A stretch of 35,306 nt of DNA from CAVYYW01 sp963772845 (lineage in GTDB: Bacteria > Bacillota > Bacilli > Bacillales > Sporolactobacillaceae). Below, one piece after another: positions 1 to 8,234 of this stretch. The number at the start of each line of letters is the position of its first letter. Position 1 is the first letter of the stretch. The notes beneath the pieces were generated by a model. It did no database searches. It saw only the letters and a program-made list of their open reading frames with translations, and had not been told where the DNA came from. The position numbers and the translations under genes are program-made. The stretch is from NCBI GenBank assembly GCA_963772845.1, contig CAVYYW010000015.1, forward strand, positions 1 to 35,306, read 5' to 3'.

Positions 1-78
1 AAATCAACAGAGTTCGTATTTTGATATGACCATTTAAATTATGAAATTTATTTATCTTATAAAAAGGTGAAATAAGGT

Positions 79-258
79 ATGAAAAATTATAATTTTTCAA
101 GATTAATAGCTAACCGGCTTTCCATTAAGTTTAAACCCACTGGAACCGCCTCTGGTATTCTCTTCAAGCAAAAAATTAGTAATTATCCTTTGAACCTTAG
201 TAAACTGAATCATGTAGAAAACATTTATGTGATTCCGATCAGAGGAAATTTCATATAG
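79..258 (+). CDS. Possible small protein of 59 aa, unknown function
   Basis: An ATG-initiated frame of 59 codons ends at TAG 256-258. An AAAGGTGA ribosome-binding-like sequence (63-70) sits eight bases upstream of the ATG. The product is basic, has no clear signal peptide or membrane segment, and ends in a hydrophobic stretch (IYVIPIRGNFI). It lies 20 bp before the flavin oxidoreductase on the same strand, so the two could be co-transcribed. I do not recognise the family. It could also be a chance frame or the remnant of a longer gene. The good RBS is the main argument for it. Confidence 0.35.
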   Translation: MKNYNFSRLIANRLSIKFKPTGTASGILFKQKISNYPLNLSKLNHVENIYVIPIRGNFI

Positions 259-278
259 ACGCAAGAGTTAAGGAGTGA

Positions 279-1301
279 ATGGCTTTGTCTAAAGGAAAAA
301 AACTAAGTGATATTAAATTTTCTGTGCTTGATCTTGCCCCTATCTTAGAGGGAGGGACGGCTTCCGATTCGTTCCGTAACAGTCTGGATCTCGCGCAGCA
401 TGCTGAAAAAATGGGCTTCAACCGCTACTGGCTTGCCGAACATCATAATATGCCAGGTATTGCGAGTTCAGCGACTTCTGTTGCGATCAGCCATATCGCA
501 GCCGGGACATCCACAATTCGAGTTGGGGCGGGTGGCATAATGCTTCCTAACCATCCTCCGCTCGTGATCGCTGAACAGTTCGGGACATTAGAATCTCTTT
601 ATCCCGGACGGATTGATCTAGGGCTTGGACGCGCCCCAGGGACTGACCACATTACATCCCGCGCGCTTCGCAGAGATGTAAAAGTAAACGGTGAGAACTT
701 CCCTGAACAAGTGGAAGAACTACGCGGATATTTTGATCCAACGCTTTCGGGGGGACAGCTGAATGTTCATGCAGTGCCTGGCGAAGATCTTTCCATCCCG
801 ATCTGGCTGCTTGGTTCAAGCGGATTTAGTGCTCAACTAGCTGGGCAGCTTGGCTTGCCATTTGCATTTGCGAGCCATTTTGCCGCTGAGAACACGCTGC
901 CGGCTCTTCAGATTTACCGCAGCCATTTTCAACCGTCGGATGTGCTCAATGAGCCTTATGTGATGGTAGGAGCGAACGTGATCGCAGCTGAGACAAATGA
1001 AAGGGCACGTTTTCTTGTGACGTCACAGCAGCAGCAATTGCTCGGTATGGTGCGCAATAAGCCTAATAAGCTTCAGCCGCCTGTGGAGGACATTGAAAGC
1101 CTCATGACTGACTATGAAAAGATGGCGCTAAAAGACCGCATGAATTCATCAATTGTCGGCACGCCAGCCATCGTTAAAGAAAAGCTACAAAGCTTCCTCG
1201 ATGACACCCAGGCTGACGAGGTGATTGTTAACTCTCAGATCTTTGATCATCAGGAGCGGATTCGGTCCTATGAGCTATTAAACAGTGTCATAAAAGATTG
1301 A
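279..1301 (+). CDS. LLM-class flavin-dependent oxidoreductase (luciferase-like)
   Basis: The 340-aa product fits the bacterial luciferase-like monooxygenase family (MsnO8/YvbT-type), soluble TIM-barrel enzymes that use reduced FMN supplied by a separate reductase. Visible family hallmarks are SVLDLAPI near the N-terminus, the RYWLAEHHNM segment around residue 50, the GGIMLPNHPPLVIAEQF segment around residues 85-101 and the LYPGRIDLGLGRAPG motif around 107-121. The length is normal. ATG 279 lies only three bases after the AAGGAG sequence (270-275), while the in-frame TTG at 285 is better spaced, so the true start may be 285. The physiological substrate cannot be told. A hairpin terminator follows. 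Confidence 0.88.
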   Translation: MALSKGKKLSDIKFSVLDLAPILEGGTASDSFRNSLDLAQHAEKMGFNRYWLAEHHNMPGIASSATSVAISHIAAGTSTIRVGAGGIMLPNHPPLVIAEQFGTLESLYPGRIDLGLGRAPGTDHITSRALRRDVKVNGENFPEQVEELRGYFDPTLSGGQLNVHAVPGEDLSIPIWLLGSSGFSAQLAGQLGLPFAFASHFAAENTLPALQIYRSHFQPSDVLNEPYVMVGANVIAAETNERARFLVTSQQQQLLGMVRNKPNKLQPPVEDIESLMTDYEKMALKDRMNSSIVGTPAIVKEKLQSFLDDTQADEVIVNSQIFDHQERIRSYELLNSVIKD

Positions 1302-1305
1302 TAAA

Positions 1306-1354
1306 AGCCGGGAAACCGGCTCAGCAGGCTGTCGGGAATCCGGCAGCCTTTAAT
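1306..1354 (+). terminator. Tandem hairpin terminator after the flavin oxidoreductase
   Basis: Two hairpins follow the stop codon: AGCCGG/CCGGCT (1306-1321) and a longer AGGCTG/CAGCCT stem (1326-1349) followed by TTAATTT. The second looks like a Rho-independent terminator with a modest U-tract. Confidence 0.6.
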
Positions 1355-1470
1355 TTATGTTTGTGATGAAACTAACATTATGACAGTGACTCTAGCGAAA
1401 ACCTCCTCGGAAAGTATGCTTCTTCCCACTTGATTAAGTATTGTTACTCCAGTAATTGAAATTTAAAAAA

Positions 1471-1503
1471 GAGCTTCCGATGGTTGGTCGAAAGCCCTTT
1501 TTT
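1471..1503 (-). terminator. Rho-independent terminator of the sigma/anti-sigma unit
   Basis: On the minus strand the stem GGGCTTTCGA/TCGGAAGCTC (with G-U pairs) is followed by TTTTTT. It lies directly after the anti-sigma gene stop. Confidence 0.75.
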
Positions 1504-1506
1504 CCC

Positions 1507-2883
1507 TTATTTCTTTAATTCAATTTTCACTGGGCTCAGTTGCACTGGAATATTTGCGCTGATTTCTCCCATGTCTACTCTCAAAACATAGTTGTCGGGA
1601 TTAAACCCAAACCATGAGGTGACATGAAAGGTGCTTCTGAACTTGAGCTGACCTTTATCAAGAACCTTCACACTGTGACTCATCAGTTTTTTATAGATCG
1701 TTTTTTCTGATTTCTTAACCAGCACCACATCGTTTTTGGCGAAGTCCTGATAAAATGAAAAATCTTTATGATGACTGTCACCTTGGTTAAACTGGAAGTC
1801 TAGGATAACCGAATGTTTTTTCACATCTAATCTATCAATATTAACAGATAAATTTTGCCGATCCGATTTCACTGCAAAAGGCATTTTTTTGTCCAACGGA
1901 ATAAAGTGATCTTTTTCATACAAAGCAGCTTCAGGGGAAATTGTGATTGACCCTGTTTTCCCGAGGTTTTGCGGAATGATTGTTCTGATTTTCTTAACAT
2001 ATCGACCGTTAATTAAGGTGCTCTTTGTCATGGCTGTTGATTGCATCTGAATCGGTTTCCCTTGATCATCGTATATCTTGTTTAATCTAATCTGATCATA
2101 TTTGCCGCTTTTTGGCACGCTTGCTGTATAGTTGAGTGCCGTCGACGATTTGCCTTCTATAACTGAATCAAACGTCACTTTAATATTCTTGTCTTTGCTG
2201 GTGCTCACTTTATTCATTTTCACTGTCTGAAAAGGTAATTGCTTGATCGGTACATTGAATTTCCATGCGCCTTTTTTGTCCCCCAGCTCCTTAAAAGTAA
2301 TGGGAACAGTCGCATTTGCAGGCAATTCCTGCTTTGGGTAGGAGATCTGAATGTGTCCCGTATGTCCTGCCTTGGTTGTTTTGGTATCAGCGAGCTCCTT
2401 CGTTTCCATGCTTTCCGTAATACTATGATCATTGCCGAACACTTCATAAAAGGCTCTAAAATGACCATTCTTATCTGTTTGAAGGTCTCCATCCGCTTGA
2501 AATGTCATGCCAATTTCTGCTCCGTCATAATACGCACTCGTGATTTTAACCGTTATCCCTTGGCTTGATGCTGTTTGATTTAGCCTCGTTACCAGTTTCT
2601 TAGTCTCCAGATCCTTTCCGACTGAATCATTAAATCCGCCATATAACTGTCCCAGCAACGGAACATTAGACAAGGCGTGAGACATCGCTGGAAAAATAAA
2701 TCCTGAAGAAAAAAATAGAATCACAGCTGCTGCCGCAGAAATTAATCCCTTACGATAATGCTTTTTATGATTCGGTTTCTGGTTCATTTTTGCGTGCTTC
2801 ACACCCTTATGAATGGCTTGAAAAACCTCCTCTTTTGGCACAACAATTTCTTCATAATCTTTATGATAAGATTTCTTTTTCAC
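1507..2883 (-). CDS. Membrane-bound anti-sigma factor, DUF4179 family
   Basis: The 458-aa product has a short lysine-rich cytoplasmic N-terminus (residues 1-46), one membrane segment at about 47-67 and a large extracytoplasmic part. The region after the membrane segment (SHALSNVPLLGQLYGGFND) is typical of DUF4179 proteins, which are anti-sigma factors for neighbouring ECF sigma factors. The N-terminal tail presumably holds the sigma factor at the membrane until a surface signal releases it. The gene overlaps the end of the sigma gene by 23 bp, which suggests translational coupling and matched stoichiometry. The signal sensed is not evident. A U-tailed hairpin follows the gene. Confidence 0.85.
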   Translation of the reverse strand: MKKKSYHKDYEEIVVPKEEVFQAIHKGVKHAKMNQKPNHKKHYRKGLISAAAAVILFFSSGFIFPAMSHALSNVPLLGQLYGGFNDSVGKDLETKKLVTRLNQTASSQGITVKITSAYYDGAEIGMTFQADGDLQTDKNGHFRAFYEVFGNDHSITESMETKELADTKTTKAGHTGHIQISYPKQELPANATVPITFKELGDKKGAWKFNVPIKQLPFQTVKMNKVSTSKDKNIKVTFDSVIEGKSSTALNYTASVPKSGKYDQIRLNKIYDDQGKPIQMQSTAMTKSTLINGRYVKKIRTIIPQNLGKTGSITISPEAALYEKDHFIPLDKKMPFAVKSDRQNLSVNIDRLDVKKHSVILDFQFNQGDSHHKDFSFYQDFAKNDVVLVKKSEKTIYKKLMSHSVKVLDKGQLKFRSTFHVTSWFGFNPDNYVLRVDMGEISANIPVQLSPVKIELKK

Positions 2884-3394
2884 AAGAGCCTCTCCTCTCC
2901 AGAATCTGTTTTAAATGTTTTTTTGCCCTGGCCAAGTGCGTTTTCACGGTGTTTTCCGGCAGCTTCACGATATCGGCGATGACAGGGATGGGCAGATCCC
3001 GATAATAAAAAAGAATGATAACGGTGCGGTACTTCTCTTTAAGCTCCCCCATTGCATCTGTCAGGTCCAGGTGGTTCTCACGCTGAACATTGCTTTGCAC
3101 CTGCTCATGCAGCTGATCACTCGGAATCTCACTTTTCCTTTTCTTCAGCAAGCTATATGAACAGCGAATGAGAATTCTGGTCAGCCAGGTTAAAAAGTAC
3201 TCTTGCTTTTTTAATTGGCCTATTGATAGGAATGCTTTGCAGGCTGTTTCTTGAACGATGTCCAAAGCATCTTCACGATTCCCGGCATACATATAAGCCG
3301 TTCGGTAAAGCTGGTCACCATGCATCTGCAGAAGGTCTTCGAAAGCTTGACTATCGCCATTCATCGCTGCGTTGACAAGTTTTTTCTGAGTCAT
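2861..3394 (-). CDS. ECF RNA polymerase sigma factor
   Basis: The 177-aa product is a two-domain sigma-70 family protein. Region 2 is at about residues 15-80 (LYRTAYMYAGNREDALDIVQ, then FLTWLTRILIRCSYSLLKK). Region 4 is at about 110-165, with the helix-turn-helix LPIPVIADIVKLPENTVKTH. The size and the overlap with a DUF4179 anti-sigma gene match the SigV-like ECF groups of Firmicutes. AAAGGAGGGTGA precedes the ATG. A promoter that looks ECF-dependent lies just upstream, so the pair is probably autoregulated. It is not clearly any named B. subtilis sigma factor. Confidence 0.92.
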   Translation of the reverse strand: MTQKKLVNAAMNGDSQAFEDLLQMHGDQLYRTAYMYAGNREDALDIVQETACKAFLSIGQLKKQEYFLTWLTRILIRCSYSLLKKRKSEIPSDQLHEQVQSNVQRENHLDLTDAMGELKEKYRTVIILFYYRDLPIPVIADIVKLPENTVKTHLARAKKHLKQILERRGSCEKEILS

Positions 3395-3415
3395 GCCTCA
3401 CCCTCCTTTCAACTA

Positions 3416-3446
3416 TTAGAGCCAACGATAAGCGAAAAAGTTTCAC
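3416..3446 (-). promoter_or_regulatory. Candidate autoregulatory ECF promoter
   Basis: On the minus strand TGAAAC (3445-3440) is followed after 17 bases by GCTCTAA (3422-3416). This resembles ECF promoters (TGAAAC/TGTAAC, N16-17, CGTCTAA). It lies about 22 bp before the sigma gene start. Confidence 0.55.
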
Positions 3447-3462
3447 TTATTTTCAAAATAAA

Positions 3463-3483
3463 AAAGAGCCTTGATGGCTCTCT
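3463..3483 (-). terminator. Terminator after the GNAT gene
   Basis: AGAGCC/GGCTCT hairpin with a 5-nt loop, followed on the minus strand by TTTTTTATTTT. It separates the GNAT gene from the sigma factor unit. Confidence 0.8.
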
Positions 3484-3507
3484 TTGAGTAAAAGGGGCGG
3501 TAACTGG

Positions 3508-4050
3508 TCAACCCCTGTCATTTATTATTGCCAGGACCTGATGATCTTCCCATTCGCCATTTATCTTTATGGATTTCCTGGCGATACCTTCTTGATGGAA
3601 TCCTGCCTTTTCCAATACTCGAATAGATCCTGTGTTATGCGGCATAACACTTGCTTCAACTCGATGAAAATCGAGCTCGTCAAATGCAAACGCCACGACC
3701 AGTCTGACCATTTCCGTCATGTATCCTTTTCCATTAAAGCCTTTATCCAGGCAATAGCCGATTAAACAGCTTTGCGAAGGACCGCGTTCCACTTTAAAAA
3801 GGCCAATAGTTCCAATTAACTTCTGAGTTTCTGTCTGAAAGATGCCGAATGAGTAGTTCTGGTCGCGTTCTTTTTTTTCGAGGTTTTCCTTTATCCTGTT
3901 TAACTGACTTTCAAGTGTATAGAAATCTTCGGTGCGTTTAAGGGTATATTTTTGAAAAAATTCCCGGTTATTTCGTTCTAAATGCAACATAGCCTCGGCA
4001 TCGGTCTCCTCAAGATACCGAATAAACAGCTCTTTGTTTTTGATGATCAT
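3508..4050 (-). CDS. GNAT-family N-acetyltransferase, RimJ/RimL-like
   Basis: The 180-aa product has the layout of RimJ/RimL-type acetyltransferases (Acetyltransf_3): N-terminal IRYLEETDAEAM, the acetyl-CoA-binding segment GFNGKGYMTEMVRLVVAFAF at about residues 105-124, and the C-terminal HRVEASVMPHNTGSIRVLEKAGF motif that is nearly invariant in the family. These enzymes acetylate N-terminal or side-chain amines of proteins or small molecules in the cytoplasm. The closest B. subtilis types are YjcK/YdaF-like. The actual substrate is unknown. The gene stands alone between two terminators. Confidence 0.88.
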   Translation of the reverse strand: MIIKNKELFIRYLEETDAEAMLHLERNNREFFQKYTLKRTEDFYTLESQLNRIKENLEKKERDQNYSFGIFQTETQKLIGTIGLFKVERGPSQSCLIGYCLDKGFNGKGYMTEMVRLVVAFAFDELDFHRVEASVMPHNTGSIRVLEKAGFHQEGIARKSIKINGEWEDHQVLAIINDRG

Positions 4051-4132
4051 TTAATCCCCTTCTTTTCACCGTTGATCACTTCGCTAAACTACAATTTCTA
4101 TAAAAACTTCATATATCCTGCATCACATGTAA

Positions 4133-4160
4133 AAAAGCGCCCCTTTTCAAGGACGCTTAA
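4133..4160 (-). terminator. Terminator of the MFS gene
   Basis: On the minus strand an AAGCG-containing stem with GG/CC pairs and a short A-rich loop is followed by TTTTTT. It lies 47 bp past the MFS stop codon. Confidence 0.75.
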
Positions 4161-4206
4161 TAAAGTCTGTATAAGCTGGCGTTCATTTCTTACAATTTTC
4201 TGCTGG

Positions 4207-5646
4207 TCAGCTTCGTGCCACGCTTTGTTTTTGCTTTGAATAACGTGCATTTTTTTCCTCAGGAGGCACGGTGTTTTTAATATAGAATGACAGCACGACA
4301 CCTATGAGAGACAACACGGTAACCACAAGCAGCGCAACATTTGCGCCATGAATCATCGGGTAGGATATGGCTGCGTTGTGTTTTGCTGACTGGGCGGTTG
4401 TGGTCATCACGGTGACGATGATCGCTGTTCCCACTGATGCTGCGACTTGGCGCATCGTATTGCTCATTGCCGCACCATGGGGAATCAGACGATTAGGCAG
4501 CTGATTTAAGCCAGCTGTTGTTGCCGGCATCATGACCATAGATAACCCAAACATCCGGATCGAATAAAGAATCGCAATGAATGCAAACGATGTTGTCGGG
4601 TTCAAGCTGGAAAAAGCAAACGTCGAAACCGTAATGATGGATAACCCCGTTATGGCAAGCCAGCGTGCTCCGATTTTATCGAAAATCCGTCCTGTAATTG
4701 GTGACATGATGCCCATAACAAGGGCTCCAGGCAGAATCGCAAGACCCGATTCCATGGCTGTGTAATGGCGCATGTTCTGCATATAAAGGGGGATAATTGT
4801 CTCCACGCCAATCAAGCCCATAAAGCCGATCATGCCGATAATTGTTGTCATAGTAAAAATCAAATTCTTAAAAACCCTGAATTCGAGCATAGGATGATGC
4901 ATTTTAAGCTGCCGCAGTATAAAAGCGACTAATGCTAACGCCCCAGCAGCCAGCACGATAATGGTGATCGGATTGGTCCATCCATTGTTTCCAGCGCTGG
5001 TAAAACCATATAAAAGACCGCCAAAACCGAATGAAGATAACATGATCGATAAGATATCTATTTTCGGATTCTTTAATTCGGTGACATTTTTCATGGCGAT
5101 CACAGCAACCAGAATATCCACCAGAGCAATTGGCAGGATAATCATGAACAGGACGCGCCAGGAATAATTCGCTATTATCCATCCTGACAGTGCTGGCCCG
5201 AGAGCCGGTGCAAAGGAAATGACAAGACCAACCATTCCCATCGCAGCCCCTCTTTTATTTACAGGGAAAATCAGCAAGAATACGGTCTGCATCAGCGGAA
5301 GCATAATCCCTGCCCCGCTTGATTGTATAATTCTCCCTAACAGCAGCACGCCGAAATTTGGTGCGAGACCGGCTATAATCGTACCGAAGGCAAAAATGCT
5401 CATCGCTGAAATAAATAGCTGCCTCGTTGTAAATTTTTCTAGCAGGAAGGCGCTGATCGGTATCATAACCCCGTTAACGAGCATAAAGACTGTCGTCAGC
5501 CACTGTGCTGTATTGGCGCTTATATGCATTTCGTGCATGATCGGCGGAATGGCTGTGATCATCAATGTTTGATTTAAAATGGCTATAAATGACCCGGCCA
5601 GAAGCAGCGCAGCAATCGATGTTCTGTTAATCTGTTGATCTTTCAT
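4207..5646 (-). CDS. DHA2-type MFS multidrug efflux permease, LmrB-like
   Basis: The 479-aa, strongly hydrophobic product matches the 14-helix DHA2 drug:proton antiporters of the major facilitator superfamily. Visible hallmarks are motif C-like GLVISFAPALGPALSGWI at about residues 141-158, the loop 2-3 region after AFLLEKFTTRQLF, and the ILNQTLMITAIPPIM first helix typical of LmrB/EmrB proteins. It should sit in the cytoplasmic membrane and export hydrophobic compounds. LmrB of B. subtilis has the same length, but substrate specificity cannot be inferred. No TetR-type regulator is adjacent, unlike B. subtilis lmrAB. CGGAGGTG lies five bases before the ATG. Confidence 0.88.
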   Translation of the reverse strand: MKDQQINRTSIAALLLAGSFIAILNQTLMITAIPPIMHEMHISANTAQWLTTVFMLVNGVMIPISAFLLEKFTTRQLFISAMSIFAFGTIIAGLAPNFGVLLLGRIIQSSGAGIMLPLMQTVFLLIFPVNKRGAAMGMVGLVISFAPALGPALSGWIIANYSWRVLFMIILPIALVDILVAVIAMKNVTELKNPKIDILSIMLSSFGFGGLLYGFTSAGNNGWTNPITIIVLAAGALALVAFILRQLKMHHPMLEFRVFKNLIFTMTTIIGMIGFMGLIGVETIIPLYMQNMRHYTAMESGLAILPGALVMGIMSPITGRIFDKIGARWLAITGLSIITVSTFAFSSLNPTTSFAFIAILYSIRMFGLSMVMMPATTAGLNQLPNRLIPHGAAMSNTMRQVAASVGTAIIVTVMTTTAQSAKHNAAISYPMIHGANVALLVVTVLSLIGVVLSFYIKNTVPPEEKNARYSKQKQSVARS

Positions 5647-5807
5647 TCTTGCACCTCCGTTCTTTTGCTTCTAATAATCAAATAACCTTAGGATTCTGAT
5701 TTATAGTTAATGATTTGTTTTTTGTTATTCACGCCATTTATCATAACCTGTTCACGCTTTCTATTAAAGCATTGTGCTCGGCTTAAGTGTCATTGATCTG
5801 CACAGAG

Positions 5808-5833
5808 AAAAACGGCGCTTCTCAGCCCCGTTT
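5808..5833 (-). terminator. Terminator of the parM-parR-like operon
   Basis: On the minus strand the stem AAACGG..GC/GC..CCGTTT is followed by TTTCTC. It lies just after the ParR-like gene. Confidence 0.75.
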
Positions 5834-5837
5834 CACC

Positions 5838-6440
5838 TCATTTATTCATATGTGAGAGAAATTCACCCAACAAGTCGTCAATACTTTCATTGGGTTCCGT
5901 TTCTTCATCCTCATTAGCCCCGCTGTTCTGCTTGGCTTTGTCCCAATCAAAATCGCTCAAATCATCCTCTGCATTCAGATCAACCTGCTGCCTTGGTTCC
6001 GGTTCATAATCATCTAACGGATTATGAAGTTTCTCAGTTTCTTCAGGCATTTCAACTTCCGTTTTCTCCTGCAAATACAGCGCTTGATTTATATCCGTAG
6101 CATTGCTGTTCATTGAAGCGAGCAGCGCTGTTGAACGGACGGGATCGGTAATTAATTGATGAAGAATGCTCCCAAGCAGGGCTTCGGAGTGTTCATGCTT
6201 TAACCAGCTTCTCTGACTTTTGCTCAATTTATGAGGAAGCGGGATTGTTAACGTTTCCCGCTCTCTCGATAAGGTCTGAACCACACCCTGCATGACAAAA
6301 TCAGCAATTTTACCTGAAAAGTTACGCCTTTCTGTTTCGCGAAGCTTCTGCAGCTGTTTGAGGACATGGTCTGGCGTATCAGCAGGCAGACGAAAAGCGA
6401 TGGTTTGCCCGCGCTTGACTTCATATTGTGAGTTACTCAT
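5838..6440 (-). CDS. ParR-like DNA-binding partner of the actin-like ATPase
   Basis: The 200-aa product begins with a strand-like GQTIAFRLP (residues 10-18), followed by two helices (about 23-55) containing RNFSGKIADFVMQG. This is the pattern of a ribbon-helix-helix DNA-binding fold, as in ParR/StbB adaptors. Residues 130-185 are highly acidic and probably disordered. The last 15 residues (SIDDLLGEFLSHMNK) could form an amphipathic helix, the kind of tail with which ParR proteins contact filaments. The gene follows the ParM-like gene with a 9-bp gap, and its AAGGTGAG ribosome binding site overlaps the upstream stop codon. The assignment rests on context and fold reading. The family is longer than classical ParR (about 115 aa). 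Confidence 0.65.
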   Translation of the reverse strand: MSNSQYEVKRGQTIAFRLPADTPDHVLKQLQKLRETERRNFSGKIADFVMQGVVQTLSRERETLTIPLPHKLSKSQRSWLKHEHSEALLGSILHQLITDPVRSTALLASMNSNATDINQALYLQEKTEVEMPEETEKLHNPLDDYEPEPRQQVDLNAEDDLSDFDWDKAKQNSGANEDEETEPNESIDDLLGEFLSHMNK

Positions 6441-6449
6441 GATCTCACC

Positions 6450-7646
6450 TTATTTCGATTCGACAGGTTTTTTATTCTCGCTTTTTTTATCTTTGCCTGA
6501 GTGGTTGTGGTTGTTCTTTTTCAGGTAATCAGAAAGTAATTTGTAGTATGCATTGGCCATCATCCAGATGCTTTCTTTTTCATCTTCAAAGAAATCAATA
6601 TTATAGCCGTCTAAATTGTTATTTAATGTTTTAAGGTAGTCTTTCAGCACAATAGAGCCGCCGCCTACAAAATAGCAGATTTCTGTTTGAGAATTCTTCT
6701 GCCATACATTCCGGAGCAGACGATACTGTTTCTTAGCTAGTTCAAGCAGCACGCGGTCTGTAATGTCATGAACACTTGTGCGGTTCCCGCGGACCATAAT
6801 GTGATTGCGGTTATTCTTTCTCGTAATAATTTCAACGACATCCCAACGGCTGCCAAGCTCCACACCGTGCTTTGTGCGAATATCCTCCCTGATGGTTTCA
6901 AGTGATTCAGAAACACCAAGATTGAAGCCTTGTGCCTTGTCATCATCAACAGTACGGTTCTTGATCACTGCAATATCCGTCGACAGACCACCGATATCCT
7001 GGATAAGAATTCGTTTGTCAATTAAATCTTTATTAATAATGTTTAAGTCTTTGTCCATAACAAGGTTAATGAACGCCGCAAAGCCTTCTGGATACACCTT
7101 GACTTCGTCGAACTTAATGTTAACTTTCGTCCCTTGATATTTTGGTGTCACCAAGAACTCAACCTGGTGGACAGATCCAAGAAGCTTCGAACGGTATCCT
7201 GCGTCCTTACCTTCTTTAACTTCGCGAAGAGGCAGACCGGTACCAAGATTATAATGTGAGTCAATAACATTATTATTCTTCTTAAAGATCTCTGAATTTT
7301 CATCTCTCACGGCATCTAAAGCAAGTGAAGCAAAAAGTAGGACAAGCGATTGATCTTCTTCTGATTTGCTGCTGCCAGGATCAAGCTCTGTGGCATTTTC
7401 ACTTTTCGTCGCAAGATCGCCGACTCGGTAGATAACATTATTTTCTTTCAAAGCAGGGGAGTGTACCCGAATATGTATTCCTTCTAAAGGATCTTTGCTG
7501 TCCAATTCTTCAATTCCTATTACGGGGCGGTCCTCTATATCTCTTGCTATGACATTCGGGATGTTTAGTTCATAATCAGTTTTTCCAAAAACAGCTTTCA
7601 GCGAATCGTTCCCAACATCAATGGCTGCAACTCTCGCATTACTCAT
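6450..7646 (-). CDS. ParM/StbA-family actin-like ATPase
   Basis: The 398-aa product has the three nucleotide-binding signatures of the actin fold: phosphate 1 AAIDVGNDSLKAVFGK (residues 7-22), phosphate 2 ILIQDIGGLSTDIAVI (213-228) and adenosine motif YFVGGGSIVLKDYL (325-338). ParM-type proteins polymerise with ATP and push or pull DNA through a ParR-centromere complex. The C-terminus (residues 376-398) is a charged Lys/Asn/His-rich tail. The gene is followed by a ribbon-helix-helix partner and preceded by an iteron array, the gene order of type II plasmid partition loci. It most resembles the Alp group of Bacillus actin-like proteins rather than R1 ParM. On an apparently chromosomal segment its cargo is unknown. 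Confidence 0.9.
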   Translation of the reverse strand: MSNARVAAIDVGNDSLKAVFGKTDYELNIPNVIARDIEDRPVIGIEELDSKDPLEGIHIRVHSPALKENNVIYRVGDLATKSENATELDPGSSKSEEDQSLVLLFASLALDAVRDENSEIFKKNNNVIDSHYNLGTGLPLREVKEGKDAGYRSKLLGSVHQVEFLVTPKYQGTKVNIKFDEVKVYPEGFAAFINLVMDKDLNIINKDLIDKRILIQDIGGLSTDIAVIKNRTVDDDKAQGFNLGVSESLETIREDIRTKHGVELGSRWDVVEIITRKNNRNHIMVRGNRTSVHDITDRVLLELAKKQYRLLRNVWQKNSQTEICYFVGGGSIVLKDYLKTLNNNLDGYNIDFFEDEKESIWMMANAYYKLLSDYLKKNNHNHSGKDKKSENKKPVESK

Positions 7647-7744
7647 TTACAACATTCCTCTCTTATTCATAGTTAAAAAGGGTATGTTAAAAGTTTAAAT
7701 CAGATCGAGACAAGATACAATTAGTTTTGAAAAATATTTATTTT

Positions 7745-7890
7745 GTAAACAAGTTAACATTTACGTAAACTTTTAAACATTTTTGCTTACATCCTTTTAA
7801 ACCAACATGCAAACACTTTTGTTTACATGTTTACTGATTTGCAAACATAACGTAAACATTTTGCAAACTTGCAAACATTTTTGTTTACAT
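7745..7890. repeat. Iteron array upstream of parM, candidate centromere/operator (parC-like)
   Basis: About a dozen copies of a short motif, consensus G(T/C)AAACAT with a following T-run, occur in 146 bp in both orientations. Clear copies start at 7745, 7765, 7809, 7841, 7852, 7863 and 7871; inverted GTTTAC(AT) copies are at 7821, 7829 and 7883. Degenerate copies (GTTAACAT 7753, TTAAACAT 7773, GCTTACAT 7785) are also present. The array lies roughly 100-245 bp upstream of the actin-like gene, the position of parC in type II partition loci. There it could serve both as segregation site and as operator for autoregulation. Confidence 0.65.
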
Positions 7891-8234
7891 TGGGTTAATT
7901 TTATATAATATCCTTTTTATTCAATAAAATTCCCTTCAGATTATTGTCTGAATTTGGCGATTTCACCCTTCGTCAAAATATGCCAATCGCAAAAATTGAC
8001 GTAAAAATTAAATTGGAAACAACGTTTACGAATCATACATACGCATTCGCAGAAAAACAATAATATAGATTAAAGAGCGATCCAGCACATCATTAATAGA
8101 GAGTTGACAGGTTCTCCTCTGTAAAAGAGGATGAAGATTTCTAACATATGTAAAGTAAAGGCCAGTTTGCTTAATTACCAACCATAACTGTCGTTCTCCT
8201 CTAGACGACTGTAGGCTCTGTTTCCCACACAAAA
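7891..8234. other. Intergenic region between the iteron array and the pullulanase terminator
   Basis: No convincing gene. The AT-rich part (7891-7930) could hold the promoter for the actin-like operon. A small dyad TTCAGA/TCTGAA lies near 7935-7953, and GCGATT/AATCGC and CGTCAA/TTGACG arms overlap at 7957-8002. A 68-codon minus-strand frame at 8026-8232 has no ribosome binding site that I can see and no recognisable features. Confidence 0.4.

Noticed and set aside
8026..8232. 68-codon minus-strand frame upstream of the pullulanase terminator
   Set aside because: No ribosome binding site and no protein-like features. It lies among small dyads in what looks like plain intergenic DNA.
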